Assembly (NCBI GenBank): GCA_017654935.2
Contig: CM065710.1
Coordinates: 15,071,873 to 15,135,872 of the forward strand
Direction: 5' to 3'
DNA: 64,000 nucleotides
DNA from: Phymorhynchus buccinoides
Taxonomy: Eukaryota > Mollusca > Gastropoda > Neogastropoda > Raphitomidae
In this document: piece after piece, positions 30,830 to 41,698 of the stretch
Position numbering within the stretch: position 1 is the stretch's first letter
How the letters are laid out: every line of letters begins with the position of its first letter
Position numbers and translations under genes: made by a program
Notes under the pieces: generated by a model
What the model saw: only the letters and a program-made list of their open reading frames with translations
Told to the model about the DNA's origin: nothing
Databases searched by the model: none

Positions 30830-32604
30830 AGAGTAAAGGCGAGGAACAAAAGCAAGGATGGCAAAATGGATGAGATTTTGATGTTGTTGAAAGCAATGAG
30901 TTCAAGAATCGTCCTGTTTGAACAGAGATTCCAGGAGAAGAAAATCGAGGACAAAATTGAAGAGATGGTGGATATGAAGGTGGCAGATCAGAAGCAATGC
31001 AGGAAAGTCAGAAGAGAGGGAAAAGAGGAAGAAAAACGTGATAATTACCAACATAAAGAAAGTGGCAAAGAGACAAGAGAAGAGAGAGTGGAGGATGATC
31101 TAGCACTTGCTAGACAGACGCTTAGCAAGGTGTCGGAGATCACTGAGGGAGATGTAGTGAATGTGACCAGGTTGGGACAACAGGGAGGGAACAAACCACG
31201 GTTTTTGAAGGTTACCTTGAAAACTGAGGAAAAGAAGGAGGACATAGTAAGGAATGCACCCAGGGTTAACCAAAAGGGAACAGAGGCAAACAACAAAAAT
31301 CTTCATAAACCGCGATATCACGCCCCAAAGAGAGGGAGCTTAATAAACCTCTCCGGAAAGAGTTGAAAGAAAGAAGGGATGCTGGCGAGGAAAACCTCGT
31401 CATCCGAGGGAACAAGATAGTCAAGAAAAGAGACCAGGGGGACAGGGGACCAACCCCAAACAAAAACAACGACCGACAGTGACTTACTGACAACAATCGG
31501 GTACACAATGTAAATGATAATGTCGGGAGGGATGGGAATGTTGTTTTGGGTATGAATGCTGATTGTTGTCCTGTATTATATTCTAATGTAGACAGCTTCC
31601 CCAATACAAAGACATAGCTACTTGTAAGAATTGATGAATTGAGGCTATTATGTCTTTGTATTGGGGAAGCTGTCTACATTAGAATGTAACACAGCACAAC
31701 AATCAGCATTCATACCCAAAACAACATTGGAATCTATTTTTCAACATCCAGAAGTGTAAAGTCATGCATATAGGTAAGAACAATCCCAAACAAGAATATT
31801 TCATGGATCAAAATAATATAAACAAAATTGAAGAATGCGAGGAAGAAAAAGACTTAGGGATTACCTTTGATTCAACTCTAATATTTGATTCTTATATTCA
31901 AAAGATAGTTAATAAGGCAAATCAGATAATGTGACTGATAAAAAGATCTTTAAATGTTTTGCTTAAAGATGTATTTGTTCTACTATATAAAGCCTTAGTT
32001 AGACCACATTTGGAATACGGTAATACAGTTTGGTATCCTATCCTGAAGAGACAGTAAAAAATAATAGAAAAAGTGCAGAGACGAGCAACTAAACTTGGTA
32101 AAGCATGTAAAAACAAGAACTACAAAGAAAGATTATAATTTCTTAATTTGCCTTCTCTCAAGGGAAGAAGACTCAGAGGAGATCTGATACAAGTAAATAA
32201 AATTATAAATAATTCTGATGATATTGAATTCAGTGCTTTCTTTGTCAAGAGTACAGTGGATAAAACAAGAAATAGTATGGAGAAGTTGTTTTTAAGACGT
32301 TCAAATACTAACAAACGAAAGTGTTTCTTCTCTAACAGGATTGTTCAACATTGAAATAACTTACCAACTAACATCAAACAGGCACCTAATATTAATACTT
32401 TTCAAAATCTTCTGGACCAAGATCCTAATATGATAAGAGCTTTCAATCTTTTTATGATTAAAAATGAAAGTCCATTCCAATTTTTTTTTAAAATTAATTA
32501 AGACTAGTTTAGCTTAGGTTTGCGCAATCATTGTGAAACTTATTCAAATAAAACAATCAAGAAAGAGCGTAAAAGGGCCTATAGGCCCATTTCTAGCCCT
32601 ATTA

Positions 32605-32607
<3 letters not shown>
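30830..32607 (+). pseudogene. CR1/L2-like LINE, internally deleted and rearranged
   Basis: The 5' part (30,866-31,366) is an ORF1-like protein: a charged coiled-coil stretch, then VVNVTRLGQQGGNKPRFLKV and RNAPRVN, with RRDAGEENLVIRGNKIVK following in another frame. LYSNVDSFPNTKT near 31,578 is the usual opening of ORF2. Then comes an inverted copy of 80 bp, after which the 3' part of the RT (QKCKVMHIGKNN, ECEEEKDLGITFDSTL, VLLYKALVRPHLEYGNTVWY, VQRRATKLG) and the C-terminal domain are present with several stops. The endonuclease and RT catalytic core are deleted. The element ends in a CTA microsatellite. Confidence 0.82.
31537..31728. repeat. 80-bp inverted repeat inside the LINE
   Basis: 31,537-31,616 and 31,649-31,728 are reverse complements with about three mismatches (TGTAGACAGCTTCCCCAATA in both) around a 32-bp loop. 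Confidence 0.93.

Positions 32608-32669
<62 letters not shown>
32608..32669. repeat. CTA microsatellite (LINE tail)
   Basis: About 20 CTA units directly after the LINE 3' UTR; likely grown from the element's tail. Confidence 0.92.
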
Positions 32670-32689
32670 TAAGAAAATAGTTTATGCAA

Positions 32690-34423
32690 TTATATTACCC
32701 ATGTTATATAGCATACCATAAGAACGTAGCTTACGCAATGCTATATTCAAATGATGTAACATTTTATAAGAAAAAGTAGCTTATGCAATGTTATATCCAA
32801 ATGGTATATCATTCAATAAGAATATAACTTAGGCGAAGTTACATTCAAATGATATATCCTATAAGAATATAGCTTATGCAATGATATTACCCTTGTTACA
32901 TAGCATGCCACAACAGTGTAACTTATTCAATGTTATATTCCAGCAATATAGCATTCTATAAGAATGTAGCTTCTGCAATGATATATTCAAATAATATGAC
33001 ATTCTATCAGAATGCAGCTTGTGCAAAGTTATATTCAAATTATATAGCATTCTGTAAGAATTTGGTTTGTGCAATATGATATGCAATTCATATGGCATTT
33101 CATAAGAGTGTAGTGTATGCAATGGCATAACCATCTTAAATAGGATTCCATTAAAGCGTAACCCATGTAATGGTGCGTCCAAATTATATACCAAAAATGG
33201 TGCTTATGCAACGTTGCATTCAAAAGAGATAACATTTTATAAGAATGTAGCCTATGCAATGTTATATCCAAATCATATAGCATTCCATAAGAATGTAACT
33301 TATGCAATGTCCAAATTCTATAGCATTCCATAGGAATGTAGCCTATGCAATGTTATATCCAAATCATATAGCATTCCATAAGAATGTAGCCTATGCAATG
33401 TCCAAATCATATAGCATTCCATAAGAATGTAACTTATGCAATGTCCAAATTCATATAGCATTCCATAAGAATGTAACTTATGCAATGTCCAAATTCATAT
33501 AGCATTCCATAAGAATGTAACTTATGCAATGTCCAAATTATATAGCATTCCACAAGAATGTAACTTATGCAATGTCCAAATTATATAGCATTCCATAAGA
33601 ATGTAACTTATGCAATGTCCAAATTCTATAGCATTCCATAAGAATGTAACTTATGCAATGTCCAAATCATATAGCATTCCATAAGAATGTAACTTATGCA
33701 ATGTTATTCCAAATCATATAGCATTCCACAAGAATGTAACTTATGCAATGTCCAAATTATATAGCATTCCATAAGAATGTAACTTATGCAATGTCCAAAT
33801 CATATAGCATTCCATAAGAATGTAACTTATGCAATGTCCAAAATCATATAGCATTCCATAAGAATGTAACTTATGCAATGTCCAAATTATATAGCATTCC
33901 ATAAGAATGTAACTTATGCAATGTCCAAATCATATAGCATTCCATAAGAATGTAACTTATGCAATGTCCAAATTCTATAGCATTCCACAAGAATGTAACT
34001 TATGCAATGTCCAAATTATATAGCATTCCACAAGAATGTAACTTATGCAATGTCCAAATTCTATAGCATTCCACAAGAATGTAACTTATGCAATGTCCAA
34101 ATTCTATAGCATTCCACAAGAATGTAACTTATGCAATGTCCAAATTATATAGCATTCCACAAGAATGTAACTTATGCAATGTCCAAATTATATAGCATTC
34201 CACAAGAATGTAACTTATGCAATGTCCAAATTCTATAGCATTCCACAAGAATGTAACTTATGCAATGTCCAAATTATATAGCATTCCACAAGAATGTAAC
34301 TTACGCAATGTCCAAATTATATAGCATTCCACAAGAATGTAACTTATGCAATGTCCAAATTCTATAGCATTCCACAAGAATGTAACTTACGCAATGTTCT
34401 ATCCAAATTATATAGCATTCCAC
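32690..34423. repeat. Satellite array, 43-bp monomers
   Basis: Monomer landmarks are ATATAGCATTCCATAAGAAT, GTAACTTATGCAATGTCCAA and ATT. Left of 33,300 units are diverged and include variants with TGTTATATTC; from 33,420 to 34,400 about 23 units are nearly identical, with CATAAG or CACAAG and TATATAG or CTATAG variants alternating. This gradient from old edge to young core is typical of tandem arrays homogenised by unequal exchange. Confidence 0.93.
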
Positions 34424-34424
34424 T

Positions 34425-34752
34425 TCTTCTTCGTCGTTCGCTCAAACAGTTTCCTGTCATATGAGCGTAGATGCGTCATGCTGCCTTATGCAACTAAGAA
34501 ATAGTTAGGCCCAGCATGTCCGACTGTGGCTGATGAAAATTTGTAAGATCATATAGAAAAAAGGCAAGAATGGACCACTTGAGATAGCAAGATCCAGAAA
34601 CAGTAAGCAAACGGAAAAGGAAGAGTAACTTAGCAATGTCCAAATTTAGAGCAAGTTACAAGCATGTAACTTCCAAGGTCCAAAACTATAGCATTACAAA
34701 AGAATGTAACGGTATGCTCACGGGGGATATAGCATTCCACAAGAATGTAGCT
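34425..34752. repeat. Insert of other repeat material in the satellite
   Basis: Begins CTTCTTCTTCGTCGTTCGCTC and contains GTAGATGCGTCATGCTGCC, shared with 19,153. Satellite scraps (AGAATGTAAC, ATAGCATTCCACAAGAATGT) are mixed in from 34,625, so the junction is rearranged. Confidence 0.5.
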
Positions 34753-35688
34753 TAGGGCTCAGCACATGCTCCAACAAATTATTGCTACAACTAGTGTTAT
34801 ACCACAAGTTGCAGTAAAATTGCAGAGCTCGCGGCACACGAATGCAACTTTATACGATGTCCTTGCAATTATATGCTGAACCGACCAGAAGGTAGACTCA
34901 GAAATACTGTTCTAAAATGTATGCAGACCACAAGAATGTAAACTATGCAATGCCAAAGCTGACAGAAAATAGTGTACAGATCAAAACGATGGTCAGTACC
35001 AAAGTATAGCATTCGAGTAGGCCTACTTATAAAATGTCGAAATGACAAAGCAATACTAGGCCTACAGCTCTATGCATTGTTTTGATCTACATCGATTGAA
35101 AAAGAAAACTTATGCAATGAGCAAGTACTCGTCATTCACGATGACGATGTCAGTACCCGCCAGAGTCCTGTTTCGAGTAGGCATTCTAAAAACTCGAACT
35201 GACAAAAGGTTCTAGGGCCTACTAGTAGTAGGCCTAGCCTATTTCTATTTTTACACACTGTTTCGATCTACATCGATTGAAAAAGAAAACATGCGTGCAA
35301 GCTACTCATCATTCGTGATGCCGCCCATTTCACGGCTTATTTGAATTTTGGCCTCTTGTACCTGTCCCGACTTTTTTTAATCGGGACACCCGGTTCCCAA
35401 ATGCAGGGAAAATTATGAATTAACTCGATCAGTTTGCATGTTTCAGTCCAAAGGCTTCACTCCGCCATTGAGACATAAAAATCACGTGATACGAAACGAC
35501 GCTCTGATTGGCTGCAACCTACAACTTGTTGCAAGTGGGGGCTCAGAGATAGGATCGTTTTCTATCGCCCTACAACCCACAGCTGCAACCCTACAACCTT
35601 GTTGTATCGTTGCATACAACTGTTGCAACCACAAAGTTGCAGGTACACGCTAGCAAAAGTTAGTTGCGTGTGCCGAGCCCTTTACCAC
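34753..35688. mobile_element. Putative DNA transposon/MITE inserted in the satellite
   Basis: Ends are GGGCTCAGCACATGC and, inverted, GGGCTCGGCACACGC, close to TTA on both outer sides. The interior has repeated CTACAAC/GTTGCA motifs near both ends and CTCTGATTGGCTGCAAC near 35,502. A TTA duplication would fit PIF/Harbinger, but the ends are not diagnostic. No transposase frame. Confidence 0.5.
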
Positions 35689-35689
35689 A

Positions 35690-37497
35690 TGTTCTATCCA
35701 TCTTATATTGCATTGCATAAGAGTGTATCTTATGCAACTGCTATATCCAAATTCTATAGCGTTCCACCAGAATGTAACTTACGCAATTTTCTATCCATCT
35801 TATATAGCATTGCTAAGAGTGTATCTTATGCAATATCTATTCAAATGATATACTATTCTATCAGAATATAAAAGTGACATATCATTCCACAGCAATACAG
35901 ATTAAGCAATGTTACATTCAAATGATATAATATTCTAGTAGAATGTAGCTTATGCAAACTTACAATATTCAAATTATATAGCATTCCGTATGACTTTGGC
36001 TTACGCAATATGATATGTAACTCATATAGCATTACATAAGAATGTAGATTATGCAAAGTTACAATATTCAAATTATATAGCATTCCGTATGACTTTGGCT
36101 TACGCAATATGATATGTAACTTGTATAGCATTACATAAGAATGTAGATTATGCAAAGTTACAATATTCAAATTATATAGCATTCCGTATGACTTAGGCTT
36201 ACGCAATATGATATGTAACTCATATAGCATTACATAAGAATGTAGATTATGCAAAGTTACAATATTCAAATTATATAGCATTCCGTATGACTTTGGCTTG
36301 CGCAATATGATATGTAACTCATATAGCATTACATAAGAATGAGATTATGCAAAGTTACAATATTCAAATTATATAGCATTCGTATGACTTTGGCTTCCCA
36401 ATATGATATGTAACTCATATAGCATTACATAAGAATGTAGATTATGCAATGTTACAATATTCAAATTATATAGCATTCCGTATGACTTTGGCTTGCGCAA
36501 TATGATATGTAACTCATATAGCATTACATAAGAATGTCGATTATGCAAAGTTACAATATTCAAATTATATAGCATTCCGTATGACTTTGGCTTACGCAAT
36601 ATGATATGTAACTCATATAGCATTACATAAGAATGTAGATTATGCAAAGTTACAATATTCAAATTATATAGCATTCCGTATGACTTTGGCAACCGCAATA
36701 TGATATGTAACTCATATAGCATTACATAAGAATGTAGATTATGCAAAGTTACAATATTCAAATTATATAGCATTCCATATGAGTTTGGCTTACGCAATAT
36801 GATATGTAACTCATATAGCATTACATAAGAATGTAGATTATGCAAAGTTACAATATCCAAATTATATAGCATTCCGTATGACTTTGGCTTGCGCAATATG
36901 ATATGTAACTCATATAGCATTACATAAGAATGTCGATTATGCAAAGTTACAATATTCAAATTATATAGCATTCCGTATGACTTTGGGTTACGCAATATTA
37001 TATGTAACTCATATAATATTACATAAGAATGTAGATTATGCAAAGTTACAATATTCAAATTATATAGCATTCCGTATGACTTTGGCTTACGCAATATGAT
37101 ATGTAACTCATATAGCATTACATAAGAATGTAGATTATGCAAAGTTACAATATTCAAATTATATAGCATTCCGTATGACTTTGGCTTACGCAATATGATA
37201 TGTAACTCATATAGCATTACATAAGAATGTAGATTATGCAAAGTTACAATATTCAAATTATATAGCATTCCGTATGACTTTGGCTTGCGCAATATGATAT
37301 GTAACTCATATAGCATTACATAAGAATGTAGATTATGCAAAGTTACAATATTCAAATTATATAGCATTCCGTATGACTTTGGCTTGCGCAATATGATATG
37401 TAACTCATATAGCATTACATAAGAATGTAGATTATGCAAAGTTACAATATTCAAATTATATAGCATTCCATATGACTTTGGCTTACGCAATATGATA
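35690..37497. repeat. Satellite array, 99-bp dimeric units
   Basis: The unit joins two diverged monomers, ATATAGCATTCCGTATGACT...ATGATATGTAACTC and ATATAGCATTACATAAGAAT...TACAATATTCAAATT. About 15 copies of 99 bp run from 35,950 to 37,490; the first 250 bp are diverged. Because 99 is divisible by 3, one minus-strand frame stays open for 373 codons as a 33-residue repeat. That frame is a by-product of the period. Confidence 0.93.
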
Positions 37498-37735
37498 TCC
37501 CTGTAAACATTCCGGCATCGTTCTTACATTGGCAACGTGATGGCAAATGATGGCAAGCGCTGGCCAGCATCAGGCCTTCAATCGGTCCTATTCTGGCATG
37601 CCGGCATCGATCCTATATGTACTTTGCCGATGCTGGCCGAACGCTGGCAAATGCCCGTGTGTGCCAGTGTTGGATTTGCCAGCATTGGGTCGATTCTGGG
37701 GATATGCTGGCAAAACTCATTGTCCTCTGATACGA
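37498..37735. repeat. TGGCA-rich degenerate repeat
   Basis: TGGCAA, GCTGGC and TGCCAG/TGCCGA motifs recur at short irregular spacing (GATGGCAAATGATGGCAAGC, TTGCCGATGCTGGCCGAACG). It resembles a decayed tandem repeat and borders the satellite. Confidence 0.5.
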
Positions 37736-37958
37736 TGTAGGCCGAGAGAAGGACTATGTGTGTCCCTGTCTACATAATTAATGTCAGGTCAGGTCAGGCC
37801 AGGTAGTTAGTTAGGACATTAGGCCTCGCGGCCTCTTCACTATTTTGTCCTTTCTCGATCTATGCGTCCCCAATTTCGACTATACCCAATTTCGACTACG
37901 CATCCCCTTTTCTATACTTATGTGTCACACACATTGCAAATGTCACCATCTTTGTGTC

Positions 37959-38263
37959 GGGGGGGGGGGGGGGGGGGGGGGGCGGGGGGGGGGGGGGGGG
38001 GGGGGGGAAGGGGGGGGTTAATCTCTGTATCTCTGTTTTAGGAAAGTGAGGGGGATCAAATAACGGGGGGACAATGTTGGGGGAAAAAAACAAAGTTTAG
38101 GTGGCGGGGGGGGGGGGGGGGGGGGGGGGGGGGAGGGGGGGGGGGGGGGTGAAGGGAGAGGGTTAATCTCTGTATCTCTGTTTTAGGAAAGTGAGAACCT
38201 TAATTACAGATCAAATAACGATCGGCATAATTTGACAATGTTGATGGAAAAAAACAAAGTTTA
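37959..38263. repeat. Poly-G tracts with duplicated segment
   Basis: G runs (37,959-38,007 and 38,105-38,149) each precede GGTTAATCTCTGTATCTCTG. The second copy (38,161-38,263) is complete. The first (38,017-38,098) matches it except that stretches are replaced by short G runs. This looks like a base-calling or polishing artefact beside a homopolymer. Confidence 0.8.
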
Positions 38264-39174
38264 GCTAGCTCGGCGCTCAACTAGCGGAAGCAAAGACACG
38301 ATAATTTAAATATAATAAGAACATACTTTTTTTTTTTTTTGGTAGCTAAGAAGTGACGTAAGCACATAACTTACTTCCATCCAATCAAATCGATCCACTT
38401 TTAGTCAGCCATTTGTAAACGGCAGACGTAAACCAGACGTTGAAGGAGGTGAAATAGGTTTATACTTATTTTTGTCTCTTCCTTCCTTCCTGGAATAATT
38501 ACGTGACCAGTCAAACTTAACTATTCTCTTACTTAGGTCTACTGTAGTAGTGGTTTGAAGTTAGTCAGTACCAGTTTTTAACCTTTATCTGGAAACAAAA
38601 ATGTTGATTTGATGTGTTAGATCTAGACTTGGTTTTCTAAGCTTGGGCCGTTGCCGGCGTGTGAACTGTAAGTTTAGTAACCGGTCAAGGTGGTAGAGTA
38701 CTGAGTAGCTAAGTGAGCGTGATATGATTTTTCGTCAGGGCTCCAATTCTACAGGACCCTCTAAAAGAATGTTCAGGGGGTCCCAGGGATGCACTAGACA
38801 ACATTTGCAATTCCACTGCCACTGGGAATGGGACCCTCTATGATCTATCCCGCCGTAAGTGAAGGAGTCCCTTGGGAACCCTTGTTTTGCGGGACGATTG
38901 TCATCGACTCATTGGGAGCCCTGTTCAGTGTTCGTGTTATATCTTCTTTTCCCAACCACCATCATCAAGTTGATGGTTCTTCTTCTTCCAGTTGCCAGTT
39001 GGGGATGTTTATCCTGTCCTGCGCTCACCGGTCTTCATTCAGACACGCACAGAATAGTCAGAAGTGACTGTGGCTGCTCTACAGCCACAGGAAAGAAGAA
39101 GCAGGATGCGTGCTATGTGAATTCGTGTCATCCATCCCACCGGCACACACGGCTTACTCGTACCGAATAGTGGA
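38264..39174. other. No gene recognised
   Basis: Unique-looking DNA upstream of the plus-strand exons at 40.3 kb. CAGCCATTTGTAAACGGCAG near 38,406 could be in a 5' UTR, but nothing confirms it. Two overlapping short frames at 38,828-39,170 show no domain. Confidence 0.3.
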
Positions 39175-39380
39175 ATGGGCTCGTGCACGCAAGATCTTGT
39201 GCGTGCGTTCGCACACGGGACCTCGGTTTTAGGTATCATCCTGAAGGACCAGGAAATAGGAGTAAAGTATCTTTCCCAAGGATACAACACCGTCACCAGC
39301 CGGGTTCGAACCCACCGCACCCGCAAACCTGTTCGATTACGAGCGGCGAATCTAACCAACCGGCCACGGCGCCTCCTATT
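39175..39380 (-). mobile_element. tRNA-derived SINE, third family
   Basis: Minus-strand head TGGCCGGTTGGTTAGATTCG (A-box) and GGTGGGTTCGAACCCGGC (B-box), then a body with TTGTATCCTTGGGAAAGATA and GTCCTTCAGGATGATACC. Long interval between boxes and an attached body indicate a SINE. Confidence 0.65.
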
Positions 39381-39506
39381 CTGTTAGTATAGAACGTGGG
39401 GACTTCGGTCAGGCAGATGTCTAGATCAGTAGATGCGGTCTATGCTAAGAAAATATCGATCAATAATTAATTCAAAGCAAAAATGTTTTGTTACATGTAT
39501 TTGTTT

Positions 39507-39741
39507 TTCTTTTCTTTTCCCTTTGGAATTGGAGTACGCAAGTGCAGTAGGCCCCAGAATCCAAGACTATTTGCTGAATCATCTCTTCCTGCGGCATAAA
39601 GTATATGACTGACTTCTGTCGTTTCTGGTAAGCCAGATCTACTGAGAAGATATATATACCTTTTCTTTAATAAAACCCATTACAAATGTGTACAGCTGTG
39701 AAGCTATACTGCCCAAAGTAGAATATACAGTTACTCATACA
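39507..39741 (+). pseudogene. Decayed duplicate of the exon at 40,284-40,362
   Basis: About 235 bp shared with 40,278-40,485 (GGAGTACGCAAGTGCAGTAG, GTGTACAGCTGTGAAGCTAT). Here the acceptor AG is absent (CTTTTCCCTTTGG instead of CTAGTTTTCTCTTTGG), the donor GAGGTACT has become GCGGCATAAA, and one residue differs (GPRIQD versus GPIIQD). So this copy is probably not spliced. Confidence 0.65.
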
Positions 39742-39842
39742 GTCGAACCCGCTTATAAGAAAACCCGCTTATAAGGCCTTTGTCATGTTTCAGTGCCTAA
39801 TGTTTTATACTTTCCCCATATTGATACTCTTTGTTCCATGTT

Positions 39843-40165
39843 CTTCTTCTGCGTTCCCAGGCCATATGGCCATAATAGGTGATGTACGTATATATCCGGT
39901 TTTCAGTTTTCACTGGTCTCCTCGCTGCATACAGCTAACACGTTTATGATTTCAGACGAGCTCAAAAGAAAAATAATATTTGGAAGATTTTGTTTTTAAA
40001 AAGTCAGGAGAATGGGCCATATGTCAATTGTCAGAAAGATAGTTGATGATAGAAAGCAAAGGGAAAAGGCAGAGTCAAAAAGAGAGTGGCACATTAGAGG
40101 AAGTTACAAGCACAGAACTTCCAGAAGGTGGGGGAACTATTTATACAAAAGGCCCCCCTCCCCCG
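39843..40165. mobile_element. TTC-headed interspersed repeat, copy 4
   Basis: TTCTTCTTCTGCGTTCCCAG and the same block order as 16,983-17,275, somewhat more diverged. It lies between the duplicated exon copies. Confidence 0.75.
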
Positions 40166-40283
40166 GTATCACTATGGGGGGTTGTTCCCTGTAGATATTA
40201 AGTTTCTTGAAGGCATGTGTGTTTTTCTTAGTTCCTTTACTATTTAATTCCTCTCACATTATGAAAATGTTCTTTTTTTCTAG

Positions 40284-40362
40284 TTTTCTCTTTGGAGTTG
40301 GAGTACGCAAGTGCAGTAGGCCCCATAATCCAAGACTACTTGCTGAATCATCTCTTCCTGAG
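40284..40362 (+). CDS. Exon of unrecognised plus-strand gene
   Basis: A 79-bp exon with acceptor TTCTTTTTTTCTAG and donor CTGAG|GTACTT. It reads SLELEYASAVGPIIQDYLLN and HLFL with two bases of a split codon at the end. The next exon (40,597) supplies exactly one base, so the reading frame continues. I do not recognise the family; the helix-like LLNHLFL pattern suggests a globular intracellular protein. A decayed duplicate lies 770 bp upstream. The gene runs toward the assembly gap and is therefore truncated here. Confidence 0.5.
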
Positions 40363-40596
40363 GTACTTTCTGGTAAGCCAGATCTACTGAAGATATATAT
40401 ACCTTTTCTTTTAAATAAAAAAAAAACATTACAAATTTGTACAGCTGTGAAGCTATACTGCCCAAAGTAGAATATACAGTTACTCATAATTTTAAATTGA
40501 TTCTGAATATGAATTTCTCATTATTTCCAATTTATTACCAGCCCCACGTCTTTTTCAATTTAACCTACCACCACCATCTCCTTTCTCTTCTCTGTA

Positions 40597-40823
40597 GTGT
40601 TTTTGTTCAGCAATGGGTTGATTTTTGTGCGTGGTATAAAAGGTGTGAACATCCTGGTTTGTGGAAACACCTTCATGAACAAGTCCATTTCCTGAAGTAC
40701 CTGGAGAAGATGGTGCCCCGGGTGGTGTTCCCCATGGGCCAGGCGACATCAAAAGGAACCTCGTGTGTGGATGATGGATGGCAGGTGCTCTGCTGCTGGC
40801 TGACAAAGGGGTGTGTCTCAATG
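40597..40823 (+). CDS. Second exon of the unrecognised plus-strand gene
   Basis: A 227-bp exon with a strong acceptor (CTTTCTCTTCTCTGTAG) and donor AATG|GTGAGC. Continuing in phase from 40,362 it reads VFVQQWVDFCAWYKRCEHPG, LWKHLHEQVHFLKYLEKMV and PRVVFPMGQATSK, then DDGWQVLCCWLTKGCVSM. It is rich in Trp, Cys and His, with amphipathic segments. No family recognised. Phase agreement and both splice sites make it a better gene candidate than any single frame in the region. The rest is lost in the gap 240 bp downstream. Confidence 0.55.
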
Positions 40824-41061
40824 GTGAGCTTGACATGGTAAGGGACACTCGGAGAGAGAAATTCAAAATATGTGTGTGAATCAGAAGTTATCGCTGTTCA
40901 ATACTTTTTTTCAAACCTTAAAAACTGTGCTAGGTGATATTGAAAGTGCATTCTGGTTTTTGTTTGTGGCACAAGCCACAAACCTATAACTCACTTTGTC
41001 GGTCTGTCCAAAATTGTCGCACATATTGTAAAAGAGAAAGAAAAAGTACAGACAGAAAAAA

Positions 41062-41561
41062 NNNNNNNNNNNNNNNNNNNNNNNNNNNNNNNNNNNNNNN
41101 NNNNNNNNNNNNNNNNNNNNNNNNNNNNNNNNNNNNNNNNNNNNNNNNNNNNNNNNNNNNNNNNNNNNNNNNNNNNNNNNNNNNNNNNNNNNNNNNNNNN
41201 NNNNNNNNNNNNNNNNNNNNNNNNNNNNNNNNNNNNNNNNNNNNNNNNNNNNNNNNNNNNNNNNNNNNNNNNNNNNNNNNNNNNNNNNNNNNNNNNNNNN
41301 NNNNNNNNNNNNNNNNNNNNNNNNNNNNNNNNNNNNNNNNNNNNNNNNNNNNNNNNNNNNNNNNNNNNNNNNNNNNNNNNNNNNNNNNNNNNNNNNNNNN
41401 NNNNNNNNNNNNNNNNNNNNNNNNNNNNNNNNNNNNNNNNNNNNNNNNNNNNNNNNNNNNNNNNNNNNNNNNNNNNNNNNNNNNNNNNNNNNNNNNNNNN
41501 NNNNNNNNNNNNNNNNNNNNNNNNNNNNNNNNNNNNNNNNNNNNNNNNNNNNNNNNNNNNN
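41062..41561. other. Assembly gap of exactly 500 Ns
   Basis: An unbroken run of 500 Ns. The round length indicates a placeholder inserted during scaffolding rather than a measured gap. It marks a junction between two contigs; the right contig starts inside the inverted arm. Confidence 0.98.
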
Positions 41562-41698
41562 CATTGATAAGAAGAGGAAGAAGAAGAAGCATAAGAATAG
41601 CATCTGCCGCCTCTGCTATCTGGCAGTCATAGTCCGGAGGAAACGAAAGGAATGTAAACCCTAGTGCCAGTGAGTTCCCCTTGTATCTCAAAATTTAA

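Noticed and set aside
36369..37490. 373-codon minus-strand frame with 33-residue repeats
   Set aside because: Exactly follows the 99-bp satellite period; no start context, no domain and neighbouring units of the same satellite are frameshifted.
32690..37497. CRISPR array
   Set aside because: Repeats are head-to-tail satellite units without unique spacers, in eukaryotic DNA.
40911..41691. Frames of about 230 codons crossing the gap
   Set aside because: Mostly unknown residues from Ns; no meaning.
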